DNA from: Alteromonas naphthalenivorans
GTDB lineage: Bacteria; Pseudomonadota; Gammaproteobacteria; Enterobacterales; Alteromonadaceae
Direction of reading: 5' to 3'
DNA: 64,000 bases
NCBI RefSeq assembly: GCF_000213655.1
Contig: NC_015554.1
Coordinates: forward strand, 2,232,001 to 2,296,000
Below are positions 17,992 through 28,509 of the stretch, piece after piece. Position 1 is the first letter of the stretch. Each line of letters begins with the position of its first letter. The position numbers were made by a program, and so were the translations under genes. Under the pieces are notes generated by a model, which did no database searches, was not told the DNA's origin, and was given only the letters and a program-made list of their open reading frames with translations.

Positions 17992-18999
17992 ATGCAAGAA
18001 TTCATACAAAAAATGCCAAAAGCCGAACTCCATGTTCATATTGAAGGCACATTAGAGCCTGAGCTAAGCTTTGCATTAGCACAGAAGAATGGCGTAAGCC
18101 TGAGTGCAGAAACCCCAGAGCAAATGATAGCCGCTTATAACTTTCATGATCTACCCTCTTTTTTAGATATTTATTACGCAGGGATGAGTGTATTAATTGA
18201 AGAAGAAGACTTTTACGCGCTTACCATGGCTTATTTTGAAAAAGCGGCGGCGCAGCACATTGTGTATGTGGAACTCTTTTTCGACCCACAAGCTCATACG
18301 TCCCGAGGCGTAGCATTCGATACTGTAATTGAAGGTATCTATCGCGCACAACAGGATGCTAATACCAAGCTAGGTGTACAAAGCAATCTTATACTGTGTT
18401 TCCTTCGTGATATGTCGGCCGACTCGGCTATGAAACACTTACTCATGGCTGAACCTCATTTGAGTAAACTTATTGGTGTGGGATTAGATTCAGATGAACA
18501 CAATAACCCACCATCTAAATTTGCAGAGGTGTTTGCTAAAGCCCGTGAGTGGGGATTAAAACTCACTATGCATTGCGATGTTAACCAACACAATACCCTA
18601 GAGCACATTCGCCAAGTATTAGAAGATATCGATGTAGACAGAATAGATCACGGCGTAAATATTTTAGCATCAGACGCATTATGCGACTTAGTGAAACAAA
18701 AAAATATTGGCTTAACCATTTGCCCAGTGTCGAATCAATTCGTGGTGCAATCACTAACCTCAACCGAAATAAAAACCATGCTTGAACGTGGATTAATGCC
18801 AACGATTAATTCAGACGATCCTTCCTATTTTCGTGCATATTTAAATAAAAACCTTATTGCGCTGCAGCAAGAGGGTGGATTTAGTCAAGAGGAACTAAGT
18901 ACGTTAGTGGCAAACAGCTTTAAAGCAAGCTGGCTAACATCTACCGAAAAAGATCAATATTTAGCTGGGCTTAATGATTATTTAGCTAAGTGCGCTTAA
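17992..18999 (+). CDS. Adenosine/adenine-deaminase-family amidohydrolase with altered HAGE motif
   Basis: A 335-residue TIM-barrel purine deaminase of the ADA group. Metal ligands are visible: His14-x-His16 (ELHVHIEGTLEPEL), His194, the RIDHGVN His and Asp275-Asp276 (NSDDPSY). The ADA hallmark HAGE, whose Glu protonates N1 of adenine, is replaced here by His194-Cys-Asp-Val-Asn-Gln. Canonical Add enzymes convert adenosine to inosine; the altered motif, and TLEPEL instead of the usual opening, point to a divergent subgroup that may act on another 6-aminopurine. It would still do hydrolytic deamination in the cytoplasm for purine salvage. The gene stands alone, ends 133 bp before a strong bidirectional hairpin, and would be named add by simple homology. 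Confidence 0.8.
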   Translation: MQEFIQKMPKAELHVHIEGTLEPELSFALAQKNGVSLSAETPEQMIAAYNFHDLPSFLDIYYAGMSVLIEEEDFYALTMAYFEKAAAQHIVYVELFFDPQAHTSRGVAFDTVIEGIYRAQQDANTKLGVQSNLILCFLRDMSADSAMKHLLMAEPHLSKLIGVGLDSDEHNNPPSKFAEVFAKAREWGLKLTMHCDVNQHNTLEHIRQVLEDIDVDRIDHGVNILASDALCDLVKQKNIGLTICPVSNQFVVQSLTSTEIKTMLERGLMPTINSDDPSYFRAYLNKNLIALQQEGGFSQEELSTLVANSFKASWLTSTEKDQYLAGLNDYLAKCA

Positions 19000-19132
19000 T
19001 TCAATAGATTGTTAACCGTGCAGGTAAAGCGCAAGCACCGATGTAACAATCAGCCCCGAGAATACCGCCATGACAAACTAACGGCGAAAACAGTGAAATA
19101 AAAATTGAAGGGGAATGTGAGAAGGAAAAAGA

Positions 19133-19165
19133 AAAATGACGTGAAAAAGAATTTCACGTCATTTT
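19133..19165. terminator. Bidirectional terminator between the deaminase gene and yaiL
   Basis: A perfect 14-bp stem (AAAATGACGTGAAA and its complement) with a 5-nt loop; A and T runs on its two sides make it usable from both strands, which suits two convergent genes. Confidence 0.88.
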
Positions 19166-19190
19166 ATTTGGATACAAGGCAAGGATTTCG

Positions 19191-19742
19191 TTACCAGGTC
19201 AGATCATCTGGAATGTCGTAGTCGGCATACCAATCATCTTGTGCTTCTTCTTTACCGTCATTGTCGCTGGTGTCTAAGTCGGCACGGTAAATAATAAAGC
19301 TATCGTCACGCTGCGCAATTTTATCCGCTACAGGCGTAGGCACTAGCTCATAAGCATCACCTAAAATCACCACGGTTAAGCGGCCTTTAGTCACTTGCTT
19401 GTGCATTTCAGCGCTCACGTACATACGCTTCACTACATTGTCATGCGTGAAATTCAGTACGGTATCGCCTTTTCGCGGCTGTTTATTCACATCAATGAGT
19501 TGCTTCACCTGTGCAATGACAGAGCGCTTCTCACGCTCTTGCTGTTGCAACTGATTCAACTCACGTGAACGGGCTTTCTTTTCTTCAGCGGCTTTCTGAG
19601 CAGCAATAGTTGCTTCGTCCACCACACCCTGGTTGTTCTTTGTCTTTTGCTTATTCTTTTTGCGCTTTTCAGCACGCGCCTGCTTAGCAGAACCTTTGTC
19701 TGCTATGCCGGCTTTTAATAACTGTTCCTGTAACGAGGCCAT
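19191..19742 (-). CDS. yaiL: DUF2058 protein (YaiL-like)
   Basis: A 183-residue cytoplasmic protein of DUF2058. The first 85 residues are a long, highly charged helix (SLQEQLLKAGI, then RAEKRKKNKQK and an AAEEKKARSRELNQLQQQE coiled-coil stretch); the C-terminal part is a compact domain with NFTHDNVVKRMYVSAEMHKQVTKGRL and VVILGDAYELVP. Such proteins have been called nucleoprotein or polynucleotide-associated enzymes, but the activity is not established. It starts 12 bases after the topA stop on the same strand, so the two are probably cotranscribed. The acidic end (DDWYADYDIPDDLTW) is typical. Confidence 0.88.
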   Translation of the reverse strand: MASLQEQLLKAGIADKGSAKQARAEKRKKNKQKTKNNQGVVDEATIAAQKAAEEKKARSRELNQLQQQEREKRSVIAQVKQLIDVNKQPRKGDTVLNFTHDNVVKRMYVSAEMHKQVTKGRLTVVILGDAYELVPTPVADKIAQRDDSFIIYRADLDTSDNDGKEEAQDDWYADYDIPDDLTW

Positions 19743-19754
19743 ATACTAAATCTC

Positions 19755-22421
19755 TTATTTCTTTTTGGCTTTCGCTTTGGTTTTAGCAGCAGGTTTACTG
19801 GCGGCTTGTGTTTCCCACTTACCGTCGTTATACCATGCAGACCAACCCGTAGCTTTACCCGCTTCATTTTCCGACATCACATATTGCTGCTTGGTCTTAC
19901 GACTGTAGCGAACGATAGCAAGGTTACCTTCCGGATCTTTTTGCGGTGCATCGGCCAGATAATAGAATTTTTCAGAAATTCTATCTCTAAAGCGCGCCAG
20001 CTCTTCCACTTTTGGTGCACGCGTTTCCCGAGATTTAGGGAAGTTATGCGCCGCCATGAAAATACCCGAAGCACCATCACGTAATACAAAGTGCGCATCC
20101 GATTTTTCACAAGGAAGTTCTGGTAAATCTACCGGATCTTCTTTAGGTGGCGCAGCCTCACCGTTACGTAACAACTTACGCGTATTCTTACATTCTTCAT
20201 TGGTACAACCGAAGTATTTACCAAAGCGACCGTTTTTCAGCTCCATGTCACTGCCACACTTATCACATTCGATAATGGGACCATCGTAACCTTTGATCTT
20301 GAACGTACCGGTTTCCACTAAGGTACCTTCGCAGGTTGGTGTATTACCACACACATGCAACTTACGGGTTTCGTCCACTAAGTAGCTGTCCATAGCAGTA
20401 CTGCATATAGGACAACGCTTCTTAGCACGTAACGCTTCGGTTTCTAACTCTTCTTCGTCATCTACTTTCACCACTTCATCACCTGGTGTCAGGTTCATGG
20501 TGTTAGTGCAGCGTTCTTTTGGCGGTAAGTTATAACCAGAGCATCCAAGGAATACACCGGTAGACGCCGTACGCACGTTCATTTCACGTCCGCATTTGTC
20601 ACACGTAATGCCAGCAGGAATAGCTTGATTAAGGCGCATTCCGCCTTCTTCAGGGGCTTTCTCGGCATTAAGCAACTTGCCATAAAAATCGCTGTAGAAA
20701 AGGTTAAGTACGTCTTTCCAATCTTTGTTACCTTCCGCTATATCATCAAGCTGTTGCTCCATGTTGGCGGTGAAGTCGAAACTCATTAGGTCATCAAAGT
20801 TTTCCATCAAACGGTCGTTAACGATTTCACCCATTTTTTCAGCATAAAAACGCTTATTTTCAAGGCGAACGTAACCGCGATCTTGAATGGTAGAAATGAT
20901 ACTTGCGTATGTAGAAGGTCGGCCAATGCCGCGTTTTTCTAATTCTTTTACCAAAGACGCTTCGTTAAAACGCGCCACTGGTTTGGTAAAGTGCTGCTTG
21001 GGATCAAGCGCATTTAAGTTTAATACATCACCTTTTTGAACATCAGGCAGCATTAACTCTTCTTCACCTTTTTTGCGAAGCTGTGGTTGAACACGTGTCC
21101 AGCCGTCAAACTTCAACACACGACCTTTCGCCGTTAACTCGTAATTACCTGCACCCACTCTAATAGTGGTGGCATCGTATTTAGCCGGCGTCATTTGACA
21201 CGCTACAAACTGGCGCCAAATAAGCTCGTAAAGGCGTTGAGCGTCACGCTCCATATCACCTAAATGCGCAGCATTTACCTTAACACTTGAAGGACGAATC
21301 GCTTCGTGCGCTTCTTGTGCGCCTTCTTTGCTACCATAACGATTAGGCGATTCTGGTAGGTATTGGCTACCAAAATTATCATCGATATAGGCGCGGCAAT
21401 TATCCAGTGCTTCTTGGCTCAAGTTTGTTGAGTCAGTACGCATATAAGTGATGTAACCCGCTTCATACAAGCGCTGCGCCATCATCATGGTTTTCTTAAC
21501 ACCAAAACCTAAACGGGTACTCGCGGCTTGCTGCAACGTTGAGGTAATAAACGGTGCTGAAGGTCGGCTAGACGTAGGCTTAGATTCACGGCTTTCAACT
21601 AAGTACTTAGCGCCATTTAAATCTTCTAATGCTTTGTCTGCTTGCGCTTTATTAACCGGTTTAAACGCTTTACCTTCATGCTTGGCTACCAACATACGCA
21701 GCGCCGCTTTTTGCTCACTGGTTAAGTCTGCATGAATATCCCAAAACTCTTCTGGAACAAACGCTTTAATCTCACGTTCACGGTCAACGACTAGACGTAC
21801 AGCTACCGATTGAACTCGGCCAGCAGATAAACCACGTGCTATCTTTTTCCAAAGTAGCGGCGATACCATGAAGCCCACAACGCGGTCGAGGAAACGTCTT
21901 GCTTGCTGTGCATTTACGCGAGCAACGTTCACTTCACCTGGGTCTGAGAAGGCTTCTTGAATGGCATTTTTAGTAATTTCGTTAAACACCACACGCTGAT
22001 AGGTTTTGCCTTTACTGCCCAGCAACTCTTGTAAGTGCCACGCAATAGCCTCCCCTTCTCTATCCAAATCCGTTGCGAGATAAATAGTGTCAGCGTCTTT
22101 GGCCAAGCGTTTAAGCTCGTTAACCACTTTTTCTTTACCCTGTAAAACCTGATAGTGGGCTTTCCAGTTTTGTTCTGGGTCTACACCCATGCGGTCAACA
22201 AGTTTTAAATATTCATGTCTGCGAAGATATTCTTGCTTGTCTTCTTCGCTATAAGTTTTGAGTTCTTTCGCTGGCTTTTTGGGCTCAACTTTGCCCAATG
22301 CCTTCGTAGGCAGATCGCGAACATGGCCGACAGAACTTTTTACGATAAAATCTTTACCAAGATATTTATTTATCGTTTTCGCTTTGGCTGGCGACTCGAC
22401 TATGACTAGAGATTTTGCCAT
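19755..22421 (-). CDS. topA: DNA topoisomerase I
   Basis: The type IA topoisomerase that relaxes negative supercoils behind RNA polymerase. The Toprim domain opens with [13 protein letters not shown] and holds the acidic [14 protein letters not shown] cluster; the nicking Tyr is residue 326 in [19 protein letters not shown] and the LxRY-like [10 protein letters not shown] block fit the core. The C-terminal third has several CxxC zinc ribbons ([36 protein letters not shown]) and a Lys/Ala-rich tail for DNA and RNA polymerase contact. Length 888 aa, near E. coli (865). The initiating ATG at 22421 begins [10 protein letters not shown]. It is divergent from astB across 398 bp. Confidence 0.97.
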   Translation of the reverse strand: MAKSLVIVESPAKAKTINKYLGKDFIVKSSVGHVRDLPTKALGKVEPKKPAKELKTYSEEDKQEYLRRHEYLKLVDRMGVDPEQNWKAHYQVLQGKEKVVNELKRLAKDADTIYLATDLDREGEAIAWHLQELLGSKGKTYQRVVFNEITKNAIQEAFSDPGEVNVARVNAQQARRFLDRVVGFMVSPLLWKKIARGLSAGRVQSVAVRLVVDREREIKAFVPEEFWDIHADLTSEQKAALRMLVAKHEGKAFKPVNKAQADKALEDLNGAKYLVESRESKPTSSRPSAPFITSTLQQAASTRLGFGVKKTMMMAQRLYEAGYITYMRTDSTNLSQEALDNCRAYIDDNFGSQYLPESPNRYGSKEGAQEAHEAIRPSSVKVNAAHLGDMERDAQRLYELIWRQFVACQMTPAKYDATTIRVGAGNYELTAKGRVLKFDGWTRVQPQLRKKGEEELMLPDVQKGDVLNLNALDPKQHFTKPVARFNEASLVKELEKRGIGRPSTYASIISTIQDRGYVRLENKRFYAEKMGEIVNDRLMENFDDLMSFDFTANMEQQLDDIAEGNKDWKDVLNLFYSDFYGKLLNAEKAPEEGGMRLNQAIPAGITCDKCGREMNVRTASTGVFLGCSGYNLPPKERCTNTMNLTPGDEVVKVDDEEELETEALRAKKRCPICSTAMDSYLVDETRKLHVCGNTPTCEGTLVETGTFKIKGYDGPIIECDKCGSDMELKNGRFGKYFGCTNEECKNTRKLLRNGEAAPPKEDPVDLPELPCEKSDAHFVLRDGASGIFMAAHNFPKSRETRAPKVEELARFRDRISEKFYYLADAPQKDPEGNLAIVRYSRKTKQQYVMSENEAGKATGWSAWYNDGKWETQAASKPAAKTKAKAKKK

Positions 22422-22819
22422 ATAATTGAATTAAACCTATTGATTCTAAAGGACTATTTTAGTCATTCTCAAAGATAAAGGGCCCGTAGACTGTGCCATT
22501 GCGGTGCCCGTGCTTTTTTAACATATATCGACAAAGTGAATGGAAAACAAGATCTTCTTAATAGTTATTCTTCCCATTGCTTCAATCGCGTGCAATTCCT
22601 GTTTACTTTTCAACCACCTTGATTGGCAAGGCGCATAAAAACCGTATAATGCCAGCCATTATGCCTTTGCGCCTAGTAATTAACAGGCATTTATTATGCT
22701 TATTAATTCGCGGCTAACAAAAAAAGAGACGTTAGCTTCACTGTAAATACTCCCCAAATCATGGGTTATGCATTTATAGGGTAGCGGTCAAACGCTCAAA
22801 CACCAAATAGAGGGAAAGT
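22422..22819. other. Divergent promoter region of topA and astB
   Basis: 398 bp without a gene, carrying the presumed promoters of both flanking genes. It is AT-rich from 22640 on. AGAGGGA precedes the astB ATG by 7 bases. A 14-bp stretch at 22697-22710 only loosely resembles an ArgR half-palindrome and is not called. Confidence 0.5.
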
Positions 22820-24160
22820 ATGAAGCAATTTGAAGTTAACTTTGATGGGCTTGTTGGCCCAACCCACAACTACGCCGGACTCTCGTTTGGTAATGTTGCT
22901 TCTCTGAACAATGCCAATGCAGTTAGCAGCCCTAAGCAAGCAGCTAAACAAGGTTTACTAAAAATGAAAGCCTTGTCTGACATGGGCATGATGCAAGGTG
23001 TACTTGCCCCTCAAGAACGCCCAGACATAGCAGCATTACGTCGACTCGGCTTTTCTGGTTCAGATGCCAGAGTGCTAGAAAGCGCTGCAAAGCAATCTAG
23101 AGAGATTTTCTTAGCATGTTGCTCTGCATCAAGCATGTGGACAGCAAACGCCGCCACAGTCTCTCCAAGCGCTGATACGGCCGATGGTCGCGTGCATTTT
23201 ACACCTGCAAACTTAACAAACAAGTTTCATCGTTCGTTAGAGCCGCAAGTGACGGGTAATATTTTAAAAGCAACCTTCGCAAACGAAAAGCACTTTGCCC
23301 ACCACTTACATTTACCAGATAACGAACATTTCGGTGACGAAGGCGCAGCAAATCATACTCGCTTGTGTTCCGATTACAGCCACGCTGGAGTAGAGCTTTT
23401 TGTATATGGCCGTCACGCTTTCGACCCCAGTAAACCCGCCCCCACTAAATTCCCTGCCCGCCAAACACTAGAAGCATGCCAAGCTGTTGCTCGCTTGCAT
23501 GGGTTAAGCGAAGAAGGCGTGGTGTACATGCAGCAAAACCCTGATGTTATCGACCAAGGGGTTTTCCATAACGATGTGATTGCCGTGGGCAACCAAAACG
23601 TACTGTTCTACCACGACCAAGCCTTTTATAAAAAAGACGCCGGGCTAAAAGAACTACAAACCAAGTTTGGTGATTCCCCCCTTCATCTTATTGAAGTGCC
23701 TACTGATGAAGTGTCAGTACAAGATGCAATTAAAACGTATCTTTTCAATACCCAAATCATCACCCTACCTAGCGGTGACATGACGATTATTGCGCCAACA
23801 GACTGTGAAGAAAACGATGCGGTTAAGCGTTATTTAGACAAACTAGTTACTTTGGGCACGCCGATAAAATCGGTGAACTATTTTGATGTAAAGCAAAGTA
23901 TGCGAAATGGTGGCGGCCCTGCGTGCTTGCGTTTACGTGTAGCCATGAACGACCAAGAGCTTGATGCGGTAAATCCATCGACTTTAATTAACGACATGCA
24001 ATTTGCGCGTCTTAACAAATGGGTAGATAAACACTACCGTGATGTACTCGCTGAAGATGATTTACGCGATCCGCAGTTACTGATTGAATCACGTACTGCA
24101 CTGGATGAACTTACTCAGCTATTAAAGCTTGGTTCTGTATATCCATTTCAACAAGATTAG
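22820..24160 (+). CDS. astB: N-succinylarginine dihydrolase
   Basis: Second enzyme of the arginine succinyltransferase (AST) pathway: it turns N2-succinylarginine into N2-succinylornithine, releasing two NH3 and CO2, so the cell can use arginine as nitrogen and carbon source. The protein follows AstB from end to end: [16 protein letters not shown] at the start, [21 protein letters not shown] with the catalytic His, and [11 protein letters not shown] with the nucleophile Cys369. Length 446 aa against 447 in E. coli. In enterobacteria astB sits within astCADBE, but here it is alone, so the other ast genes must be elsewhere, which is common in Alteromonadales. A strong terminator follows it. Confidence 0.97.
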   Translation: MKQFEVNFDGLVGPTHNYAGLSFGNVASLNNANAVSSPKQAAKQGLLKMKALSDMGMMQGVLAPQERPDIAALRRLGFSGSDARVLESAAKQSREIFLACCSASSMWTANAATVSPSADTADGRVHFTPANLTNKFHRSLEPQVTGNILKATFANEKHFAHHLHLPDNEHFGDEGAANHTRLCSDYSHAGVELFVYGRHAFDPSKPAPTKFPARQTLEACQAVARLHGLSEEGVVYMQQNPDVIDQGVFHNDVIAVGNQNVLFYHDQAFYKKDAGLKELQTKFGDSPLHLIEVPTDEVSVQDAIKTYLFNTQIITLPSGDMTIIAPTDCEENDAVKRYLDKLVTLGTPIKSVNYFDVKQSMRNGGGPACLRLRVAMNDQELDAVNPSTLINDMQFARLNKWVDKHYRDVLAEDDLRDPQLLIESRTALDELTQLLKLGSVYPFQQD

Positions 24161-24178
24161 TTATTGTTTTACATATAG

Positions 24179-24205
24179 AAAAGCCGGCTTGCGCCGGCTT
24201 TTTTG
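24179..24205 (+). terminator. Rho-independent terminator of astB
   Basis: AAAGCCGGC/GCCGGCTTT stem with a TTGC loop and a run of six T, 19 bp after the astB stop. It could also serve the convergent Ig-repeat gene. Confidence 0.92.
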
Positions 24206-24220
24206 TTAGTTGAAATGGTA

Positions 24221-26758
24221 TTAATTAATAGTACTGCAATTAGCTTCAGATCCAAATGGGTTCGCAGGTAGACCTGCCCCTTCATTGGTTAAGTCGTCTG
24301 AAGAAACGCCTAATCGATAATAATGATCTTGGCTAGCCTCACTCCCTGTCGATTGACCGAAAATCGTAATAACTATATCGTACCAAAAACCGTAATTTGC
24401 CGGATAACGATACTCTAGCTCAGCTTGTCCATTTTCATCCGTTATATTCGTCTCTGCAAACGACAATGTTCCAACTATACCTGGTGTTAAGAATTCATCA
24501 TCATTTGTATCTTCTCCAACATCAAGAATACCATTGCCATTGATGTCTTCATTATCACATTCGATTGTTACGTCAGGCTTATAAATAGACTCGTCTTCAT
24601 CCCAATACCAGTACCCTTTTAAATATGTTCCTCCTAAAACACGCTTAACAGGCGTACCTGAAGCTGTTAACTCAACGCCACTAACAGGCTGGCCGGCTGA
24701 ATCAGACACAAACACAGCAAAGCGTTTTAGGTAAGTGGTTGAGTCAGGCTCTTCAATTTCATTGCCAGTACCAATTGAGATATCAAATGCTCTATCCCCT
24801 ACGGTCATATACACTTCGTCAGTAATCGTTTCATCGCTTGCTACAGAAGCGCGAATAATCACAGCATCTTCACTTGAAGGCGCACCTGAGGTAAATACCG
24901 TAGACGCTATACCGCTGCTGTCGGTAGTAGATTGAGAAGGTGAAATAGAACCAGTAGATACATCATCAACGTTGAAGTTAACCACGGTATTTTTAACTAG
25001 GTTACCTGAAGGGTCTCTAACCACTGCGGTAATAGTACTGGTTTGCCCATCAGGGCCAATCAGGTCAGGTGTAGCATCAGCTATCAAGGTAAACGGTTCA
25101 ACCGCAATAAACTCTACTTGCGCAACCGCATTCACCGTAGACTCATTACCAGACTCAGTACCTGTGGCAGTAATGGAAGCAAAACCGGCGTTGTCAGACT
25201 CTATTGAGATAGAGGCAATACCTTCAGCATCGGTGGTGACAAGCGCTGCGCCAATAATCGCTCCGCGAGAAGCACTAAATATCACGTTATTACCCACAGC
25301 AGGGCTGCCATCTTGTAGCCATTGAACACTGATGGTGGCCGCTTCATTCAATGATATTTCTTCATCTGGCAGTACCACAAAACTAAATTCGTCTTGTTGA
25401 ACCTCTAATTCAAATTCTACAGAGGCATTAAGTGACGAAGCAGTGATCGTATCTTCACCCGAAGTAGTTGCTGTGTAAGTAATAGTCGCTTGACCATCAG
25501 CCCCCGTATTAACCGAGGTTTCACTTAAAGAGCCATTCGCTGCTTCTAATAGGATAGTTTGATTAACAATGGCTACCCCATCAGAATCTTGAACACGCAA
25601 CGTATATTCGGCGGTGTCATTCAATATGACTGAATTTGCACCATTAATAGTCACTTCGGTGCCGGTGATCAAAATATCAACGGTTTCAACTAATGCGCCG
25701 GTTTGAGCCGTTAGCGTTACCGTACGATTCGACGCATCATTCTGAGTAGACACTAACGCTCTGGCAGTACCATCGGCGGTGGTGGTAGATTGGGTTAATT
25801 GCAATTCGACACCGGCTTCATTGCTAGCAGAAAAGTTAACCTCAACACCTTCCATCAACACGCTTTGTTCGTTTTTAATTAATGCGATAAGTTCGATATC
25901 GTCAGAGCCACTAGAGGCCAACTGAACCGCACTTGCATATAATTGTAGAGATGCGGGGTCTTCGCTAACGGTAACACTTCCAGTAGAACTGAAGGTAGTC
26001 GTGTCACTTTCAAGGGTTGAAAGTGTCGCTGTTAATTCCCCATCTCCCGATGCAGTGCCAACTGCTAAGCTGATACTCGCAATACCGCTCTCGTTAGTAC
26101 GGGCAGTCCCTGTATCATTTCCAAAAACAGCTAATTCGTCATTGCTTAGTGTGAAGGTAACAATTAAGTCTTCTTGTGGCTCACCTTCACTGTTCAATAC
26201 CGTAGCAACTGCGGTTAAGCTATTTTCTGAAGACAAGTCACTGTCTGATTCACCTGCGGCATTTTGCAATGCCAACGATACCGTGGTTGCTGGGTCAACC
26301 GTTGCGCTACCTACTGCCGAAAAAGTAGTAGAGCCAGTTTCACCGCTGCTCAAGCTACCTGTTATCTCACCATCACCTGAGGCAGTGCTGGCATTAATGG
26401 TAATTCTTGCTACCCCGCTCACGTCAGTTCGCGCTGTACCGGTGTCGTTTCCGAACACCGCAAGGTCGGTATTACTTAATGCAAACGTGACAAGTTGGTC
26501 GGCTTGGGCGACGCCCTCGGTATCGGTAACAGTGGCAATAACGGTAAGAGAATTGTCGGCGGTTAGGTTGCGGTCGGTTTCGCCGCTGGCGTTTTGAACG
26601 GTTAATACAACATTAACAGTAGCGGAGGAATCACCACCATCATCGGAGCCATCGCTATCATCTCTAGAGACTGAATCGCCTCCGCCACATGCTGCTAGTA
26701 TGAAAATTGTACTAAATAGCCAGAGTGTCTTAGACAAGACGCGCGTAATTTGTCGCAT
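24221..26758 (-). CDS. Ig-like repeat (Big_1/invasin-type) lipoprotein
   Basis: An 845-residue surface lipoprotein. The signal peptide ends in the lipobox LAAC-GGG, followed by an acidic Ser/Asp/Gly linker. Then come about six bacterial Ig-like domains of 95-115 residues with the typical strand GVA.ITI and NSLTV.ATV patterns. The first two are near copies of each other, both containing VFGNDTGTART. The last 200 residues differ, with Cys pairs and a Ca-binding-like acidic loop (DEDESIYKP, ECDNEDINGNGILDVGEDTNDDEF, an EF-type spacing). ATG at 26758 is preferred: AGGAACG lies just before it and the signal peptide begins there. Such proteins often act in adhesion or as stalks; that is inference. 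It stands alone. Confidence 0.82.
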   Translation of the reverse strand: MRQITRVLSKTLWLFSTIFILAACGGGDSVSRDDSDGSDDGGDSSATVNVVLTVQNASGETDRNLTADNSLTVIATVTDTEGVAQADQLVTFALSNTDLAVFGNDTGTARTDVSGVARITINASTASGDGEITGSLSSGETGSTTFSAVGSATVDPATTVSLALQNAAGESDSDLSSENSLTAVATVLNSEGEPQEDLIVTFTLSNDELAVFGNDTGTARTNESGIASISLAVGTASGDGELTATLSTLESDTTTFSSTGSVTVSEDPASLQLYASAVQLASSGSDDIELIALIKNEQSVLMEGVEVNFSASNEAGVELQLTQSTTTADGTARALVSTQNDASNRTVTLTAQTGALVETVDILITGTEVTINGANSVILNDTAEYTLRVQDSDGVAIVNQTILLEAANGSLSETSVNTGADGQATITYTATTSGEDTITASSLNASVEFELEVQQDEFSFVVLPDEEISLNEAATISVQWLQDGSPAVGNNVIFSASRGAIIGAALVTTDAEGIASISIESDNAGFASITATGTESGNESTVNAVAQVEFIAVEPFTLIADATPDLIGPDGQTSTITAVVRDPSGNLVKNTVVNFNVDDVSTGSISPSQSTTDSSGIASTVFTSGAPSSEDAVIIRASVASDETITDEVYMTVGDRAFDISIGTGNEIEEPDSTTYLKRFAVFVSDSAGQPVSGVELTASGTPVKRVLGGTYLKGYWYWDEDESIYKPDVTIECDNEDINGNGILDVGEDTNDDEFLTPGIVGTLSFAETNITDENGQAELEYRYPANYGFWYDIVITIFGQSTGSEASQDHYYRLGVSSDDLTNEGAGLPANPFGSEANCSTIN

Positions 26759-26866
26759 AATTCGTTCCTGAACCTTTATAAATGACAATTGGGTCGTTTT
26801 TTATGTTTTAAAATCAATAGAATCTGTCACACTAAATAAAAATATAAAAATGTACAGGGAATTTTA

Positions 26867-28213
26867 ATGTCTCAATCTGCACATAAATTTAGTTTAACCA
26901 CCAGAATCTTTATCGGCATGATTGCCGGTATCGTGATAGGTGTGCTTCTTCAACTATTGTTCGATGATAGCGGAGATTTCACGTTTTCGGTATTTGGTTT
27001 CCAGTTCTCTGCGTATAGCATTTTTGTAGATGGTATATTTTCTACCCTTGGGCAGATTTTTATCGCTAGTTTAAAGATGTTGGTGGTACCACTAGTATTT
27101 GTTTCGCTTATATGCGGTACCAGTACCCTGTCCGACCCTAGTAAATTAGGTCGGTTAGGCGCTAAGTCTGTTGGTCTTTATGTTGTCACGACTGCAATAG
27201 CAATCACACTGGCTATGAGTATGGCTTTACTTATTTCGCCAGGAGAAGGGTTAAATCTAACCACTGAAACGTCATTTGAAGCGAAAACTGCACCAAGTTT
27301 GGGTGACGTTATCGTTAATATGTTTCCAAGTAACCCTATTAACTCGATGGCGCAAGGCAACATGCTTCAAATCATCGTGTTTGCAGTGTTATTCGGTATT
27401 TCTATGGCGATGACTGGCGAAGCAGGCAAACGCGTCAGTGCGTTTTTTGAAGACATCAACACGGTTATCATGCGCCTTGTCACCATCATCATGAATCTTG
27501 CGCCTTACGGCGTGTTTGTATTGATGGCTAAACTGTTCTCTACCATTGGTGGCGACACTATCTTTAGCTTGGCCAAATACTTCTTCTTAGTATTTGGCGT
27601 GCTTATCATCCATGGTTTAGTGACCTATTCAATATTGCTTAAACTTTTAAGCGGCTTGAGCCCCGTTGTTCTACTAAAGAAAATGCGCGATGCAGCTTTA
27701 TTTGCATTTAGTACTTCAAGCAGTAGCGCTACGCTGCCAGTCACCATGGAAACGGCGCGAAATAAATTGGGTATTAACAATTCAGTCGCGTCTTTTACCC
27801 TTCCTTTAGGTGCAACCATCAATATGGATGGCACCGCTATTATGCAGGGTGTGGCTACCGTATTTATCGCTCAAGTTTATGGTGTTGATTTGAGTTTGGG
27901 CGACTACATGATGGTGGTGTTAACCGCTACCCTAGCTTCTATCGGTACGGCGGGTGTGCCAGGTGTGGGCTTAATCATGCTAGCCATGGTACTACAGCAA
28001 GTTAACCTGCCAGTTGAAGGTATCGCCCTGATTATTGGTGTCGACCGCTTACTTGATATGACCCGTACTGCAGTTAACATTACAGGTGACTGTATGGTGT
28101 CGTGTGTTGTTGCGAAAAGCGAAGGTGGGCTTGATGAAGATATTTATTACAATGAACATGCTGGTGAAAAAGAAGAAGATGTGAATTTTAGCGAGTTTGA
28201 CAAGAACGCTTAA
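26867..28213 (+). CDS. Dicarboxylate/amino acid:cation symporter (DAACS family)
   Basis: A 448-residue inner-membrane transporter of the GltP/DctA/SodiT group, importing glutamate, aspartate or C4-dicarboxylates with Na+ or H+. About eight membrane helices and two re-entrant hairpins are visible; the hairpin signatures are FAFSTSSSSATLPVT (HP1) and, in helix 7 and HP2, TINMDGTAIMQGVATVF and the SIGTAGVPGVG loop. The helix 8 motif DRLLDMTRTAVNITGDC binds substrate; the Arg in TRTA favours acidic substrates. The C-terminal tail is acidic. The sequence resembles the Na+-dependent branch. It starts 79 bp from the Ig-repeat gene, divergent from it, and ends in a strong terminator. Confidence 0.93.
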   Translation: MSQSAHKFSLTTRIFIGMIAGIVIGVLLQLLFDDSGDFTFSVFGFQFSAYSIFVDGIFSTLGQIFIASLKMLVVPLVFVSLICGTSTLSDPSKLGRLGAKSVGLYVVTTAIAITLAMSMALLISPGEGLNLTTETSFEAKTAPSLGDVIVNMFPSNPINSMAQGNMLQIIVFAVLFGISMAMTGEAGKRVSAFFEDINTVIMRLVTIIMNLAPYGVFVLMAKLFSTIGGDTIFSLAKYFFLVFGVLIIHGLVTYSILLKLLSGLSPVVLLKKMRDAALFAFSTSSSSATLPVTMETARNKLGINNSVASFTLPLGATINMDGTAIMQGVATVFIAQVYGVDLSLGDYMMVVLTATLASIGTAGVPGVGLIMLAMVLQQVNLPVEGIALIIGVDRLLDMTRTAVNITGDCMVSCVVAKSEGGLDEDIYYNEHAGEKEEDVNFSEFDKNA

Positions 28214-28238
28214 TTCCTTCACTACTTTCGAACTACAC

Positions 28239-28267
28239 AAAAGGGTTAGCATCGCTAACCCTTTTTT
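28239..28267 (+). terminator. Rho-independent terminator of the symporter gene
   Basis: A 12-bp stem AAAAGGGTTAGC/GCTAACCCTTTT with a 3-nt loop and six T, 25 bp after the stop. The following 240 bp up to lolE hold nothing recognised. Confidence 0.93.
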
Positions 28268-28509
28268 ATTCCTTATAGGTCTTGCCATCACCCAGTGCAA
28301 ATACGCTTTTGAATTTCAATATACTGACAATCTCAATACATATTGGTAAGTGAATGACCAAGTATATTGGTGCTGTAATACGCTCAATCAAAAGCTTCAG
28401 TGTGCGTCTAGCTATGGTTATCATCTACAATTTTTAATAGCTAAGATTATTGCTAGCTAGTCATACAAGCGATGACAATCCCTCTTCCTATATATAAACC
28501 CCAACACCG

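Noticed and set aside
22697..22710. ArgR-box-like sequence before astB
   Set aside because: It agrees with the consensus mainly at A/T positions and misses three of the defining bases; an AT-rich region gives such matches by chance.
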